64,000 bases of DNA, taken from NCBI RefSeq assembly GCF_042660205.1, contig NZ_JBHSTQ010000002.1, positions 186,001-250,000 of the forward strand. Direction: 5' to 3'. Below, in pieces: positions 53,883-61,958 of this stretch (its first letter is position 1; the number at the start of each line of letters is the position of its first letter). The notes under the pieces are model-generated. The model was not told the DNA's origin. It saw only the letters and a program-made list of their open reading frames with translations, and did no database searches. This DNA comes from Sporolactobacillus kofuensis (lineage in GTDB: Bacteria; Bacillota; Bacilli; Bacillales; Sporolactobacillaceae). The position numbers and the translations under genes are program-made.

Positions 53883-54593
53883 TTAAAGCTGACGCAATTC
53901 CTGCATAATTTCAGTCTTGGAACGCGTTTTTTCATCGATTTTCTTGATAACACGTGCTGGAGCACCGACAACAACAGTGTATTCTGGAACATCTTTTGTG
54001 ACGATTGCACCGGCAGCGACTACAGAACCCTTTCCAATACGTACGCCTTCAAGAACAACTGCATTGGCACCGACAAGAACGTCATCTTCAATAACAACCG
54101 GCTGTGCGGACGGCGGCTCAACCACGCCAGCCAATACTGCACCTGCGCCAATATGACAATTCTTCCCAACCGTTGCACGACCGCCAAGTACCGCATTCAT
54201 GTCGATCATTGTCCCTTCACCGATCACAGCACCGATATTGATTACAGCACCCATCATGATCACAGCTTGTTTCCCAATTTCAACCTTCTCACGAATCAGA
54301 GCACCTGGTTCGATACGTGCTTCAATTCCTTTGAGATCGAGTAATGGAACTGCAGAATTTGAAGCATTGTTTTCAACAACGTAATCTTCAATTTTGTCCT
54401 TGTTTGCCGTAAGAACCGGTTCGATATCTTTCCAGTCGCCAAACAACGTGCCCATGCCCGCACTAATAAACGTTTTTACATTTTCGCCAAATGAAAGGTC
54501 GGCTAAATCACCTTTTATGTAAACTTTTACAGGCGTTTTTTTCACACTGTTTTGCAGAAAAGAAATTATTTCATACGCATCCATTTGTTCCAA
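53883..54593 (-). CDS. dapH: Tetrahydrodipicolinate N-acetyltransferase
   Basis: Acetylates tetrahydrodipicolinate, committing it to the acetylase DAP branch. 236 residues, the B. subtilis DapH length. C-terminal left-handed beta-helix with hexapeptide repeats (IGAVIGEGTMIDMNAVLGGRATVG, HIGAGAVLAG). AGGAGGGG sits before TTG 54593 (MEQMDAYEII); the frame start at 54617 lacks one. 41 bp upstream of dapL, in one operon with ccpC. Confidence 0.95.
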   Translation of the reverse strand: MEQMDAYEIISFLQNSVKKTPVKVYIKGDLADLSFGENVKTFISAGMGTLFGDWKDIEPVLTANKDKIEDYVVENNASNSAVPLLDLKGIEARIEPGALIREKVEIGKQAVIMMGAVINIGAVIGEGTMIDMNAVLGGRATVGKNCHIGAGAVLAGVVEPPSAQPVVIEDDVLVGANAVVLEGVRIGKGSVVAAGAIVTKDVPEYTVVVGAPARVIKKIDEKTRSKTEIMQELRQL

Positions 54594-54640
54594 TACAAGC
54601 CCCTCCTGAAATTTCATTTCATAAGTAATATTAAAGGATT

Positions 54641-55510
54641 TTATGTGAAAAGTCTATGACGCACAAGGTCGATAAAAGCTCGAACTTGTTTCAATTTTAG
54701 CGCTTCCTTGTCATATAAAAGCCAATTTTCTCGAACAAGAGGTGCTCCCTGTTGATCAAGTAATGGAATACGATGGACACGATCTTGGTTGGTAAGACTA
54801 ATCGATGGCAGTACCGCATAACCAATTCCATGCGTCACCATTTGTTTGCATGTCTCAATTTGATCCACCATTATTGTTCGGCTGGGCAGCCTAAGGTTTC
54901 GTGAACGCCACCAATTCTGAATTACTTGATCATAGGAGGAATCACTACGAAATTGTATATACGGACGCTCTTCAGTTTGCAAGTCGCGTAAATCTGTCAT
55001 CTTCGAATCAACAAATTGCAGTGGATCCGAAAATAGGTGCAACTTCCCTCCAGCCCAGTTGGGGTTACCCCGAACAATAGCCGCATGGCATTCAGAGTGA
55101 TACAACTGATCAAGAATGCCGCTTGACCAACCGGTTGTTAATGATATTTTAACTAATGGATAACTCTCGACAAATGCCTTCAATACATTCGGCAACCAAT
55201 ATTGTCCATTAACTGATGAAACCGCAAGTTGGAACGATCCATAAATCTCTGATTCATTTGCTTCAAGCTTTGCACGAAGCTCTGAAGCTCGTTCAAGAGT
55301 GTCTTGAGCAAATTTTTCAATTGCTTCGCCTTCAGCAGTCAATGTAACTCCCCGTTTTGAACGAACAAATAATTGAGTATTCCATTCTCTTTCTATCGTC
55401 ATTAATCTTTGACTAAGCGCTGATTGGGATATAAACAATTTTTCCGAAGCTCTTCTCATACTGGCTTCGGCAGATAATACGGTGATTAACTCAAGATCTG
55501 AAAGTTTCAT
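54641..55510 (-). CDS. ccpC: LysR-type regulator CcpC
   Basis: 289 residues: N-terminal winged helix-turn-helix (about 1-60, MRRASEKLFISQSALSQRL) and LysR effector domain (KISLTTGWSSGILDQLYH, DQIETCKQMVTHGIGYAVLPS). The effector-domain motifs match what I recall of B. subtilis CcpC (YkuM), the citrate-responsive repressor of citrate synthase and aconitase genes. Precedes dapH as in the yku region. ATG start with AGGAGG. Confidence 0.88.
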   Translation of the reverse strand: MKLSDLELITVLSAEASMRRASEKLFISQSALSQRLMTIEREWNTQLFVRSKRGVTLTAEGEAIEKFAQDTLERASELRAKLEANESEIYGSFQLAVSSVNGQYWLPNVLKAFVESYPLVKISLTTGWSSGILDQLYHSECHAAIVRGNPNWAGGKLHLFSDPLQFVDSKMTDLRDLQTEERPYIQFRSDSSYDQVIQNWWRSRNLRLPSRTIMVDQIETCKQMVTHGIGYAVLPSISLTNQDRVHRIPLLDQQGAPLVRENWLLYDKEALKLKQVRAFIDLVRHRLFT

Positions 55511-55582
55511 TCACGATCCTCCTGTTTAACAGTAACCCATGCCTTCAATCTGCAACCAACTCTCTCAATTGTATACGTTTGG

Positions 55583-55610
55583 TAGACAAAAAAAAGAGAC
55601 ATGCTATAAT
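55583..55610 (+). promoter_or_regulatory. Sigma-A promoter of the Spo0E-like gene
   Basis: TAGACA, 16-bp spacer and TATAAT with extended TG (TGCTATAAT). 47 bp before the start codon. Confidence 0.7.
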
Positions 55611-55657
55611 GTATTTAAAATAAATGTTGTCCTGCGCTAAGGAGGGACTTTTTCTTC

Positions 55658-55870
55658 ATGTCTGATTTCCTACAGGTAGGTATATCTCAGGAAAGTAGTT
55701 CTATTTACTCTGAGGATATCGAACAAAAGAGACAGGAATTATTGATTACTGCGAAGCAACATGGAATATTTGCCGAAGAAACGCTGCGATGCAGTCAAGA
55801 ACTCGACCTCATGATTATCGATATACAAGAAAAAAATTCGCCGATGCGTGCAACAATTCATTCCTTATAA
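55658..55870 (+). CDS. Spo0E-like aspartyl-phosphate phosphatase
   Basis: 70 residues, helix-turn-helix hairpin with signature SQELDLMI (46-53), which in the Spo0E family contacts phosphorylated Spo0A. Members dephosphorylate Spo0A~P and delay sporulation. AAGGAGGG upstream. Cannot be assigned to a particular paralogue (Spo0E, YnzD, YisI). Followed by its own terminator. Confidence 0.85.
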   Translation: MSDFLQVGISQESSSIYSEDIEQKRQELLITAKQHGIFAEETLRCSQELDLMIIDIQEKNSPMRATIHSL

Positions 55871-55888
55871 GTTTAACTCAAATTTTAT

Positions 55889-55914
55889 CCGGCTCACAGC
55901 CGGCACATTTTTAC
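55889..55914 (+). terminator. Terminator after the Spo0E-like gene
   Basis: Stem CCGGCT/AGCCGG, 3-base loop, then CACATTTTTAC; 18 bp past the stop. Confidence 0.7.
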
Positions 55915-55921
55915 ATTTTAT

Positions 55922-55935
55922 TGAAAACGTTTTCT
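55922..55935. promoter_or_regulatory. cre-like palindrome between convergent genes
   Basis: TGAAAACGTTTTCT fully matches the cre core TGAAARCGYTTWCW. It lies between two terminators of convergent genes, where there is no promoter, so its role is unclear. Confidence 0.4.
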
Positions 55936-55970
55936 TACCCACCCAAACTAAAATTATTTAAAATCGGCTC

Positions 55971-55995
55971 AAAAAAAAAGCTCGCAAATGCGAGC
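55971..55995 (-). terminator. Terminator after pit
   Basis: 7-bp stem GCTCGCA/TGCGAGC, 2-base loop as drawn, then nine U on the minus strand, directly after the pit stop. Confidence 0.85.
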
Positions 55996-55998
55996 CCC

Positions 55999-57006
55999 TC
56001 ACAATACCCAATTCAATAATCGATAAACAATTGATGCAATCAGTGCCGTGCATGGCAATGTAATCACCCAGGTAATGACAATATTCAAGGCCATTCCCCA
56101 GTTAACCCCTTTCACACGTTCAGCAGATCCTACACCTAATATTGATGAAGTAATGACATGTGTCGTACTTACCGGGAAATGAATCGAAGTGAACCCAAAA
56201 ATAATCGCAGCTGACGAAAGGTCGGCCGCAGCGCCGTTGATGGGTTGAATCTTCATAATTTTACTGCCAACAGTATGAATGATCCGCCAGCCGCCTAGCG
56301 AGGTCCCCATCGCCATAGCAAATCCGGCTGCAACACGCACCCACATAGGAATTTCAACATGGGTTAAATAATGTGATGCAACCAACGCCATGGTAATAAT
56401 CCCCATTGTTTTTTGTGCATCATTTGTACCATGAGCAAAGGATTGTAATGCTGCTGTGAATATTTGAAGCAATCGAAACCGTCGATTTGTTTTTACAAGT
56501 GAGAAATTATGAAAAAGCAACGTAAAAAGTTTCATCACAATAAAGCCTACTGTAATCGCCGCAATTGGCGAAATAATCAGTGCTTCAAAAATTTCGATAA
56601 ATCCTTTATAGTTCAATGCACCAAATCCAAGTGCTGAGATTCCCGCGCCAGCTAGTGATCCGATAATCGCATGGGAAGAGCTGCTCGGCACGCCCAAGAA
56701 CCAAGTGGCAAGATTCCATATAATTGCACTAATCAGTGCCGACATGACAATGATTAATCCTGTAGTTTCATCCTTAATGGAAAAAGGGTCAATGACGCCT
56801 TTACTAATCGTTTGAGCAACACCCGTAAACAAAATTGCACCTAAGAAGTTCATCGTTCCCGCCAAAATAATCGCTGCACGCGGTCGAAGAGCACGCGTAG
56901 AAACCGAGGTGGCAATCGTGTTTGCGGTGTCATGAAAACCATTAATGAAATCGAACATAAACGCCAAAAATACGATCATCAGCGTCAACGCAAATAAACT
57001 TTCCAT
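55999..57006 (-). CDS. pit: Low-affinity inorganic phosphate transporter (PiT)
   Basis: 335 residues, about ten membrane helices. PiT signature FDFINGFHDTANTIATSVSTRAL (19-41) and the inverted second copy LQSFAHGTNDAQKTMGIITMAL. Moves phosphate, probably as a metal-phosphate complex, with protons. Downstream of ykaA, the usual DUF47-pit pair; 152-bp gap without a terminator. Confidence 0.93.
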   Translation of the reverse strand: MESLFALTLMIVFLAFMFDFINGFHDTANTIATSVSTRALRPRAAIILAGTMNFLGAILFTGVAQTISKGVIDPFSIKDETTGLIIVMSALISAIIWNLATWFLGVPSSSSHAIIGSLAGAGISALGFGALNYKGFIEIFEALIISPIAAITVGFIVMKLFTLLFHNFSLVKTNRRFRLLQIFTAALQSFAHGTNDAQKTMGIITMALVASHYLTHVEIPMWVRVAAGFAMAMGTSLGGWRIIHTVGSKIMKIQPINGAAADLSSAAIIFGFTSIHFPVSTTHVITSSILGVGSAERVKGVNWGMALNIVITWVITLPCTALIASIVYRLLNWVL

Positions 57007-57158
57007 GATTTTATAACCCTTTCCGCAAATTAATGAGTGCGTAAAATACTAAGAACCTTAAAACGATTGTTTCATTACCAATGACTTAGCGGCACATCAT
57101 TCCATGCAGCATAAAATCTCTTATGCTTGATTGAGTAAAATTTTTCGTTGTGCTTTAC

Positions 57159-57779
57159 TTAGGCATTTCGCATCATAATCGTCTCGAGCGTATCGGCTAC
57201 ATCCTCACAACTATCGGCTACACTTTCTAACATTTCATAGAGTTCTTTATATTGAATGATTTTTATTGCATCTTTTTCATTTTTAAACAGATTAGTAATG
57301 CACTTTACAAGCAGTTCATCACATTCCGTTTCATAATCGTTAATTTTAATGACACTGTTACGAATACCTGATAGATTTTTTTTGCTCATCAATGTAATGG
57401 CTTGTGCAATTTCTTTGGCAGACTCATAAAGATAGCCCACAAATTCAACCATATATTCGTCTGCGTGAGATATGCCATAGATCTCCAATCCCATTGACCA
57501 TTCTTCAAATCCATCCAGTACATCATCCATCTTCATCGCTAATTCAAGAATATCCTCTCGTTGCAATGGTGTAACGAAAGTCTTATTTAGCGCAATGATG
57601 AGTTCGTGAACATAAGAATCGCCTTTACGTTCGAAGCTTTTCATTTTCTGTGAAAATTCATGCAAATCTGCTTCATTCTTTATTTTGCTTTCATCAAAAA
57701 ATTTAGCGGATTCCTCAAGATTCAAAGAAATTATTGAAAGCATGTTCAAAAACTTGTCATTTTTCGACAAAAAGTGCAC
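57159..57779 (-). CDS. ykaA: PhoU-like DUF47 protein YkaA
   Basis: 206 residues, all helical, of the DUF47/PhoU-like family that accompanies PiT transporters and modulates them. FERKGDSYVHELIIALNKTFVTPLQREDI and DYETECDELLVKCITNLF carry the E-x3-D metal-binding pattern. GGAGAGGTGG before GTG 57779 fixes the start; the longer frame to 57809 is unlikely. Confidence 0.9.
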   Translation of the reverse strand: MHFLSKNDKFLNMLSIISLNLEESAKFFDESKIKNEADLHEFSQKMKSFERKGDSYVHELIIALNKTFVTPLQREDILELAMKMDDVLDGFEEWSMGLEIYGISHADEYMVEFVGYLYESAKEIAQAITLMSKKNLSGIRNSVIKINDYETECDELLVKCITNLFKNEKDAIKIIQYKELYEMLESVADSCEDVADTLETIMMRNA

Positions 57780-57887
57780 AAAGTCCACCTCTCCATCATT
57801 AATTAACAAACTGATCTCAGCTCGTCCAGAAGAAACTGAATCTCAGTTCTCTTAGGTCTACCCTTTAATAAAAAGAGCCCAAACTTC

Positions 57888-57915
57888 ATTTTAACAGAAC
57901 ACGACAAATTTACAA
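57888..57915 (-). promoter_or_regulatory. Promoter of ykaA-pit
   Basis: TTGTAA, 16-bp spacer, TAAAAT on the minus strand. Upstream, TTAAGC and TTAACA 11 bp apart (57934-57946) resemble two PhoP half-sites, a weak hint of phosphate control. The 57780-58107 gap also holds the divergent MFS promoter. Confidence 0.45.
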
Positions 57916-58040
57916 TCCGTTTTCATTATGTTAAAAAAAGCTTAACACAATTTTCGACATGATTCGCTACTATAGGTAAATTGAGTAAATGTATCATTTA
58001 AAAAAACTTAAAATGATTAGACAAGTAAAAATCTCCGCAG

Positions 58041-58085
58041 TTGAAAATGACACAAGTGTCGTTTATAATAATGACACTTGTGTCA
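58041..58085 (+). promoter_or_regulatory. MFS promoter with paired palindromic operators
   Basis: TTGAAA (58041-58046), 17-bp spacer, TATAAT (58064-58069). Operator 1 TGACACAAGTGTCG (58048-58061) lies in the spacer; operator 2 TGACACTTGTGTCA (58072-58085), a perfect 6-bp-arm palindrome, covers the start site. Centres are 24 bp apart. The downstream TetR is the obvious candidate ligand-controlled repressor. Confidence 0.8.
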
Positions 58086-58107
58086 TTATATTGAGGAGCT
58101 GATTTAT

Positions 58108-59343
58108 ATGTCTATTAATTTTTGGAAGCTACTTTCCGGTCGTGCACTCAGCACAATAGGAATGAGCTTGTACAATGTTTCTCTGGTTTGGTTTATCTAC
58201 CATTTAACGAAAAATACTTTTTATACTGGTTTGGCAAGCTTTTTAGTGCTAGCACCTATGATGTTTCAATTTTTAGCTGGACCACTTATTGAACACTTAG
58301 ACAAGAAAAAATTGTTATGGATGACTGAGCTTGGCCAAGTGATATCAGTCATTGCGGCCTACTTACTATTCACTACATTATGGCACTCAATAGGTTCTTT
58401 ATTGCTGCTTACACCTGTCGTCGCAGTCTTATCAATGTTCAGCAATCCTGCTGAAATGTCTCTGATTCCCGAATTTGTGAATGAAGATCACTATGCAGCA
58501 GCAAATACATTAATGAATGTTACCTACCAGACATTTACAATTATTTTCACCAGTTTATCAGGTTTACTAATTCTTTTTCTTAGCCCTTTGTCCATTTACC
58601 TGCTCTCTATTTTCTTTAATATTTGCAGTATTTTAATTTTTTTTCAAATCAATCGAAACAAAAGTCAGCAAAACCTGCCCAGCGAACATCCATATTCTTT
58701 AACTAATAACTTGAGCAGCTATTGGAATAATCTAACATCCGGATTTCAAATCGTCCGACATTCGTTTATTGTTCAATTTCTTCCCGCTACAATCGTTGCC
58801 AATCTTACATTTGGCATGTTGAATGCAACTTTGCCAGCATATGCTTCCTGGCGTGGCGGTCCCCAGTGGTATGGGTTTTATCAATCTGCAGAAACGATCG
58901 GTATTCTGATCGGGTCAGCTCTCGCACCTGCATTAAAAAAATTTCCATTAGGCTATCTAGTGATTCTAGGATTTCTGATGGGTGGTTGCTCCTGGCTTGT
59001 CTCATTTTTCACTTCAATAAACAGTCTTTCATTAATTCTTTATGCAGTCAGTTTAATCCCGACAGGAATGACGAACATTCTTTTTGTTGCTGCACTTCAA
59101 AAGGCAGTATCTCAAAAATATTTGGCACAAATCTATACAATCATGATCAGTGCAGGAGGTTGTGCGATGCCGCTCGGTTCTTTAATCGGTGGACAATTGG
59201 CTCAGTCAGCCGGTCTTGCTCCGATATTCATCAGCATCGGTGCAAGCTTCGTATTTGTGTCTCTTTATTGGCTTATTGTTCCTACATTGAGAAGAATGCC
59301 TGAAACCAATCAACTCGGAAGTGGTCAATATACAATTCAGTAA
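58108..59343 (+). CDS. MFS drug-efflux-type transporter
   Basis: 411 residues, about 12 membrane helices, of the EntS/MFS_3-like group (multidrug or siderophore export). N-terminal MSINFWKLLSGRALSTIGMSLYNVSLVWFIYHLTK; motif-A-like region GPLIEHLDKKKLLW after helix 2. ATG 58108 with GAGGAG upstream. Its promoter carries two operators and it is followed by tetR. Resembles the YfiS-YfiR pair of B. subtilis in type; substrate unknown. Confidence 0.9.
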   Translation: MSINFWKLLSGRALSTIGMSLYNVSLVWFIYHLTKNTFYTGLASFLVLAPMMFQFLAGPLIEHLDKKKLLWMTELGQVISVIAAYLLFTTLWHSIGSLLLLTPVVAVLSMFSNPAEMSLIPEFVNEDHYAAANTLMNVTYQTFTIIFTSLSGLLILFLSPLSIYLLSIFFNICSILIFFQINRNKSQQNLPSEHPYSLTNNLSSYWNNLTSGFQIVRHSFIVQFLPATIVANLTFGMLNATLPAYASWRGGPQWYGFYQSAETIGILIGSALAPALKKFPLGYLVILGFLMGGCSWLVSFFTSINSLSLILYAVSLIPTGMTNILFVAALQKAVSQKYLAQIYTIMISAGGCAMPLGSLIGGQLAQSAGLAPIFISIGASFVFVSLYWLIVPTLRRMPETNQLGSGQYTIQ

Positions 59344-59365
59344 GCGATATGAATTCACTCGTCTA

Positions 59366-59374
59366 TGCTATACT
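59366..59374 (+). promoter_or_regulatory. Possible extended -10 promoter of the tetR gene
   Basis: TGCTATACT, 24 bp before the regulator start. Lacks the TGACAC operators, so the regulator may be expressed independently of its target. Confidence 0.4.
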
Positions 59375-59397
59375 ATGGACAAACGAGGTGGATAAGC

Positions 59398-60015
59398 ATG
59401 CCAAAGGTAACCGAGGCGCACGTTGCTGAACGGCGAAAACAAATTCTAGCTGCTGCTCAAGATGTCTTTTCAACAAAGGGATTTGAACCCGCGACCATGC
59501 AAGACATCGTTAAGATTTCCGGAATGAGCCGTGGCGGCGTCTATCAATATTTTGGGAGCACGGAAGCAATGATGCGCGCGCTTCTTGAACAAAATACCAA
59601 AGAATTTAGCGACTATGTCCAATCACTTATTCAAAAAAATGGAATAATATGGGATTCGCTTGTTGAATACCTCAATAGTGTATCCAAGGAAGCAAATACG
59701 CCTTTTTCAATTGCCGTTTATGAATACTTTGTTTCCGGTTGGCATAATGAGGAAAGAAAAGCATATTTAGCGAAGCGTTATCTCAACGGTCAGTCTGTTT
59801 TTCTTCAGCTTTTCAAGGAAGGCGTTCGCCGTGGTGAATTTTTTCCCTGCCAGCCTCTGGAAGTGATCACGCGTTTTTTTATTAACGTGACTGACGGAAT
59901 CGCATTGGAAGCTTCACTCCTAAATCATCAGCTTATTGATACGTCCAATCAAATTGATTCATTAAAATTATATCTTAAAACTGCATTAGGTATTGATAAA
60001 ATGAATGTTGAATAA
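59398..60015 (+). CDS. TetR-family transcriptional regulator
   Basis: 205 residues. N-terminal helix-turn-helix (about 12-58: RRKQILAAAQDVFSTKGFEPATMQDIVKISGMSRGGVYQYFGS) typical of TetR/AcrR; C-terminal ligand domain diverged. ATG 59398 with GAGGTGG; the frame opens 33 bp earlier. 54 bp after the MFS gene, whose promoter has paired palindromes of TetR-operator size. YfiR-like in context. Effector unknown. Confidence 0.92.
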   Translation: MPKVTEAHVAERRKQILAAAQDVFSTKGFEPATMQDIVKISGMSRGGVYQYFGSTEAMMRALLEQNTKEFSDYVQSLIQKNGIIWDSLVEYLNSVSKEANTPFSIAVYEYFVSGWHNEERKAYLAKRYLNGQSVFLQLFKEGVRRGEFFPCQPLEVITRFFINVTDGIALEASLLNHQLIDTSNQIDSLKLYLKTALGIDKMNVE

Positions 60016-60018
60016 TGT

Positions 60019-60056
60019 AAAAGGTCCTTTGCTGATGAGAGCAAAGGACCTTTTTT
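60019..60056. terminator. Bidirectional terminator between tetR and yfkAB
   Basis: 15-bp stem AAAAGGTCCTTTGCT with complement, 6-base loop, U-runs both ways. Confidence 0.9.
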
Positions 60057-60069
60057 CTTAGCTTATGAC

Positions 60070-61200
60070 TTAACGCGTAATCAATGCTTTCCGTTTCATA
60101 AAATCAACATCTTTATAGTACGTATTCTTAACCAATACATTAGGACCAAGACACTTAACTGCAGGGCAGTGACAATTCAGTGATTTTGCAAGAGGTGTTG
60201 TCAACCAATGTTGATAGGCATCTTCAAGATTTGTCGTTTTGATATTGCCCAATGCTGGGGCATCGCCAAAGTCAGTGACAATGATATTTCCATCAAAAAT
60301 ATTAACATTTAGTCGAGAGCGGCCATCTGGATCATTCCGCACAGTTACATTTTTCTCATGGTACAAACGTTCAAGCAATGCCAGATCTTCTTCATTTTTA
60401 TTACAAGGATAGAATGGTAATGTTCCAAATAACATCCAAACATTCTGATCGCGGCAATCGAGCAAACGATTGATCCCTGAACGGATCTCATCAAGAGAGG
60501 CAACCTGTAGACTGCTGGCGAAATCACTTGGATACATTGGATGCACTTCATGACGTTGGCAGCCCATTTCTACTACTTGCTCATGAATCCGTTCGAGATG
60601 AGGCAATGTCCGTTTGTTGATCATTGTTTCTGCTGAAACGATCACACCTCGAGCGGTTAATTCCCTTGCATTTTCAATCATACGATCAAAAAACATTCTT
60701 TGCGCTTCGATTTTCGGCTTCTTATCCATGACCGCAAAGCCAATAGTTGAATAATCCTCAAAGCTCCCATAATTAAAGGAAATATGAAGCACATCAAGAT
60801 ACGGAATAATCAATTCGTATCGAGCTAGATCAAGTGTCAAATTTGAATTAATCTGAGATCTCAAGCCACGCTCGTGCGCATACTTTAAGATGGGCACCAC
60901 ATATTCTTTTACCGACTTGAGAGAGAGCATCGGTTCTCCGCCAGTAATACTTAGGGCATGAAGATCTTTTGCTTCATCAAGACGTTGGAAAATTAAGTCT
61001 AATGGAAGGGCATCCGGGTCACGTTTCTGCAAGGTATAGCCTACCGCACAATGCTCACATCTCATGTTGCAGAGCGTTGTCGTGGTAAATTCCACATTCG
61101 TCAGCTTTAAATGTCCATAGTGCTCCATATCAAAATAAGCTTCCCATGGATCATTTTCAGGACTGATCGGTGCTGTCCTTATCTGTTCAAGTGTTGTCAT
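60070..61200 (-). CDS. yfkAB: Radical SAM/CxCxxxxC protein YfkAB
   Basis: 376 residues. Radical SAM 4Fe-4S motif CNMRCEHC (Cys44, 48, 51), SITGGEP motif, and the C-terminal CHCPAVKCLGPNVLVK cluster defining the YfkAB family. Reaction unknown. Single intact frame here, as corrected for B. subtilis yfkAB. ATG start with AGGAG. Confidence 0.93.
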   Translation of the reverse strand: MTTLEQIRTAPISPENDPWEAYFDMEHYGHLKLTNVEFTTTTLCNMRCEHCAVGYTLQKRDPDALPLDLIFQRLDEAKDLHALSITGGEPMLSLKSVKEYVVPILKYAHERGLRSQINSNLTLDLARYELIIPYLDVLHISFNYGSFEDYSTIGFAVMDKKPKIEAQRMFFDRMIENARELTARGVIVSAETMINKRTLPHLERIHEQVVEMGCQRHEVHPMYPSDFASSLQVASLDEIRSGINRLLDCRDQNVWMLFGTLPFYPCNKNEEDLALLERLYHEKNVTVRNDPDGRSRLNVNIFDGNIIVTDFGDAPALGNIKTTNLEDAYQHWLTTPLAKSLNCHCPAVKCLGPNVLVKNTYYKDVDFMKRKALITR

Positions 61201-61239
61201 GTAACTCCTACCCTTTCAATATGAATTTACAATACTCCT

Positions 61240-61267
61240 ACTATACCATATTGAAAAGATAATTCAC
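61240..61267 (-). promoter_or_regulatory. Promoter of yfkAB
   Basis: GTGAAT, 16-bp spacer, TATAGT with extended TG (TGGTATAGT) on the minus strand. Confidence 0.45.
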
Positions 61268-61312
61268 TTGTTTGATCTATTTTCAGATATTTCATCGCTT
61301 TCGAAAGTAAAA

Positions 61313-61672
61313 TTACGCAGTCTGTACACCATTCATATGTTTTGAGATATATTCCTTCGTTTCACTTATTCCACTACCTTCAATAACGATAAGACATTCA
61401 TCGTCATGAGAAAACAAGATAAAGGATAGAAGCTCAGACAGACGATGAACCTTTTGAGCCTCATTTTTACCATATACATAAATATTCTGATTCCACTGAG
61501 AACAATATCCATAAAAGTCAACAAATTTATTCAGTTTCAATTCGGTCGGGTTAAATTTGAACGAGACGACGTTTGGTATCAAAGAAGGCACTTCCTTTCG
61601 TGTAATTAAGATACCTATATTGTCACACATTTCCGTCAAATTCTGAATGGGGTTTTTTTGTCGACTAAACAC
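61313..61672 (-). CDS. Orphan small protein, unknown
   Basis: 119 residues from a GTG; an internal ATG at codon 15 is an alternative start. Neither has a good ribosome site. Soluble mixed alpha/beta composition, with a C-terminal half (SFILFSHDDECLIVIEGSGISETKEYISKHM) that loosely recalls the end of HPr-like proteins, but no catalytic histidine. Not recognised. Codon use is compatible with a real gene. Confidence 0.45.
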   Translation of the reverse strand: MFSRQKNPIQNLTEMCDNIGILITRKEVPSLIPNVVSFKFNPTELKLNKFVDFYGYCSQWNQNIYVYGKNEAQKVHRLSELLSFILFSHDDECLIVIEGSGISETKEYISKHMNGVQTA

Positions 61673-61780
61673 TAGTTTTCAAGAAGCATTACATAAAAAA
61701 TTCGTTGACATTTTATTCTTTGCAAATCATGAACTCTACAACTGCCTGTCCCTATAAAAGTGATTCTTCATCTCCATGAC

Positions 61781-61816
61781 AAAAAAACCGGATTTCATCT
61801 CATTTGAACGCCGGTT
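61781..61816 (-). terminator. Terminator after the YjcZ-like micro-ORF
   Basis: AACCGG/CCGGTT stem with an inner TTCA/TGAA pairing, then seven U on the minus strand, 28 bp past the stop. Confidence 0.6.
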
Positions 61817-61844
61817 CATAAACCTTTTTTATCGTTACCGTTTG

Positions 61845-61904
61845 CTAGTAGAAAAGACCAACAATGACAAGGAGAATAAACATTACAACAATGAGAATAA
61901 ACAT
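61845..61904 (-). CDS. YjcZ-like 19-residue sporulation membrane peptide
   Basis: MFILIVVMFILLVIVGLFY: one hydrophobic helix matching the ALIVVLFILLIIVG core of the YjcZ family of tiny sporulation proteins, but without their Gly-rich N-terminus. GGGGG lies 7 bases before the ATG; a sigma-K-type promoter starts transcription about 18 bases upstream, and a terminator follows. Too short for gene finders. A longer overlapping frame to 62105 has an implausible N-terminus. Confidence 0.65.
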   Translation of the reverse strand: MFILIVVMFILLVIVGLFY

Positions 61905-61928
61905 ACTCCATCCCCCTCTATTTTTCCA

Positions 61929-61958
61929 TATCTTATGCGACCGTTTCCCTAATTGGTT
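61929..61958 (-). promoter_or_regulatory. Sigma-K promoter of the YjcZ-like micro-ORF
   Basis: AACC, 17-bp spacer, CATAAGATA on the minus strand, a full match to mACm-N16/17-CATAnnnTA, the late mother-cell consensus. Between 61959 and 62354 I see nothing else. Confidence 0.6.
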
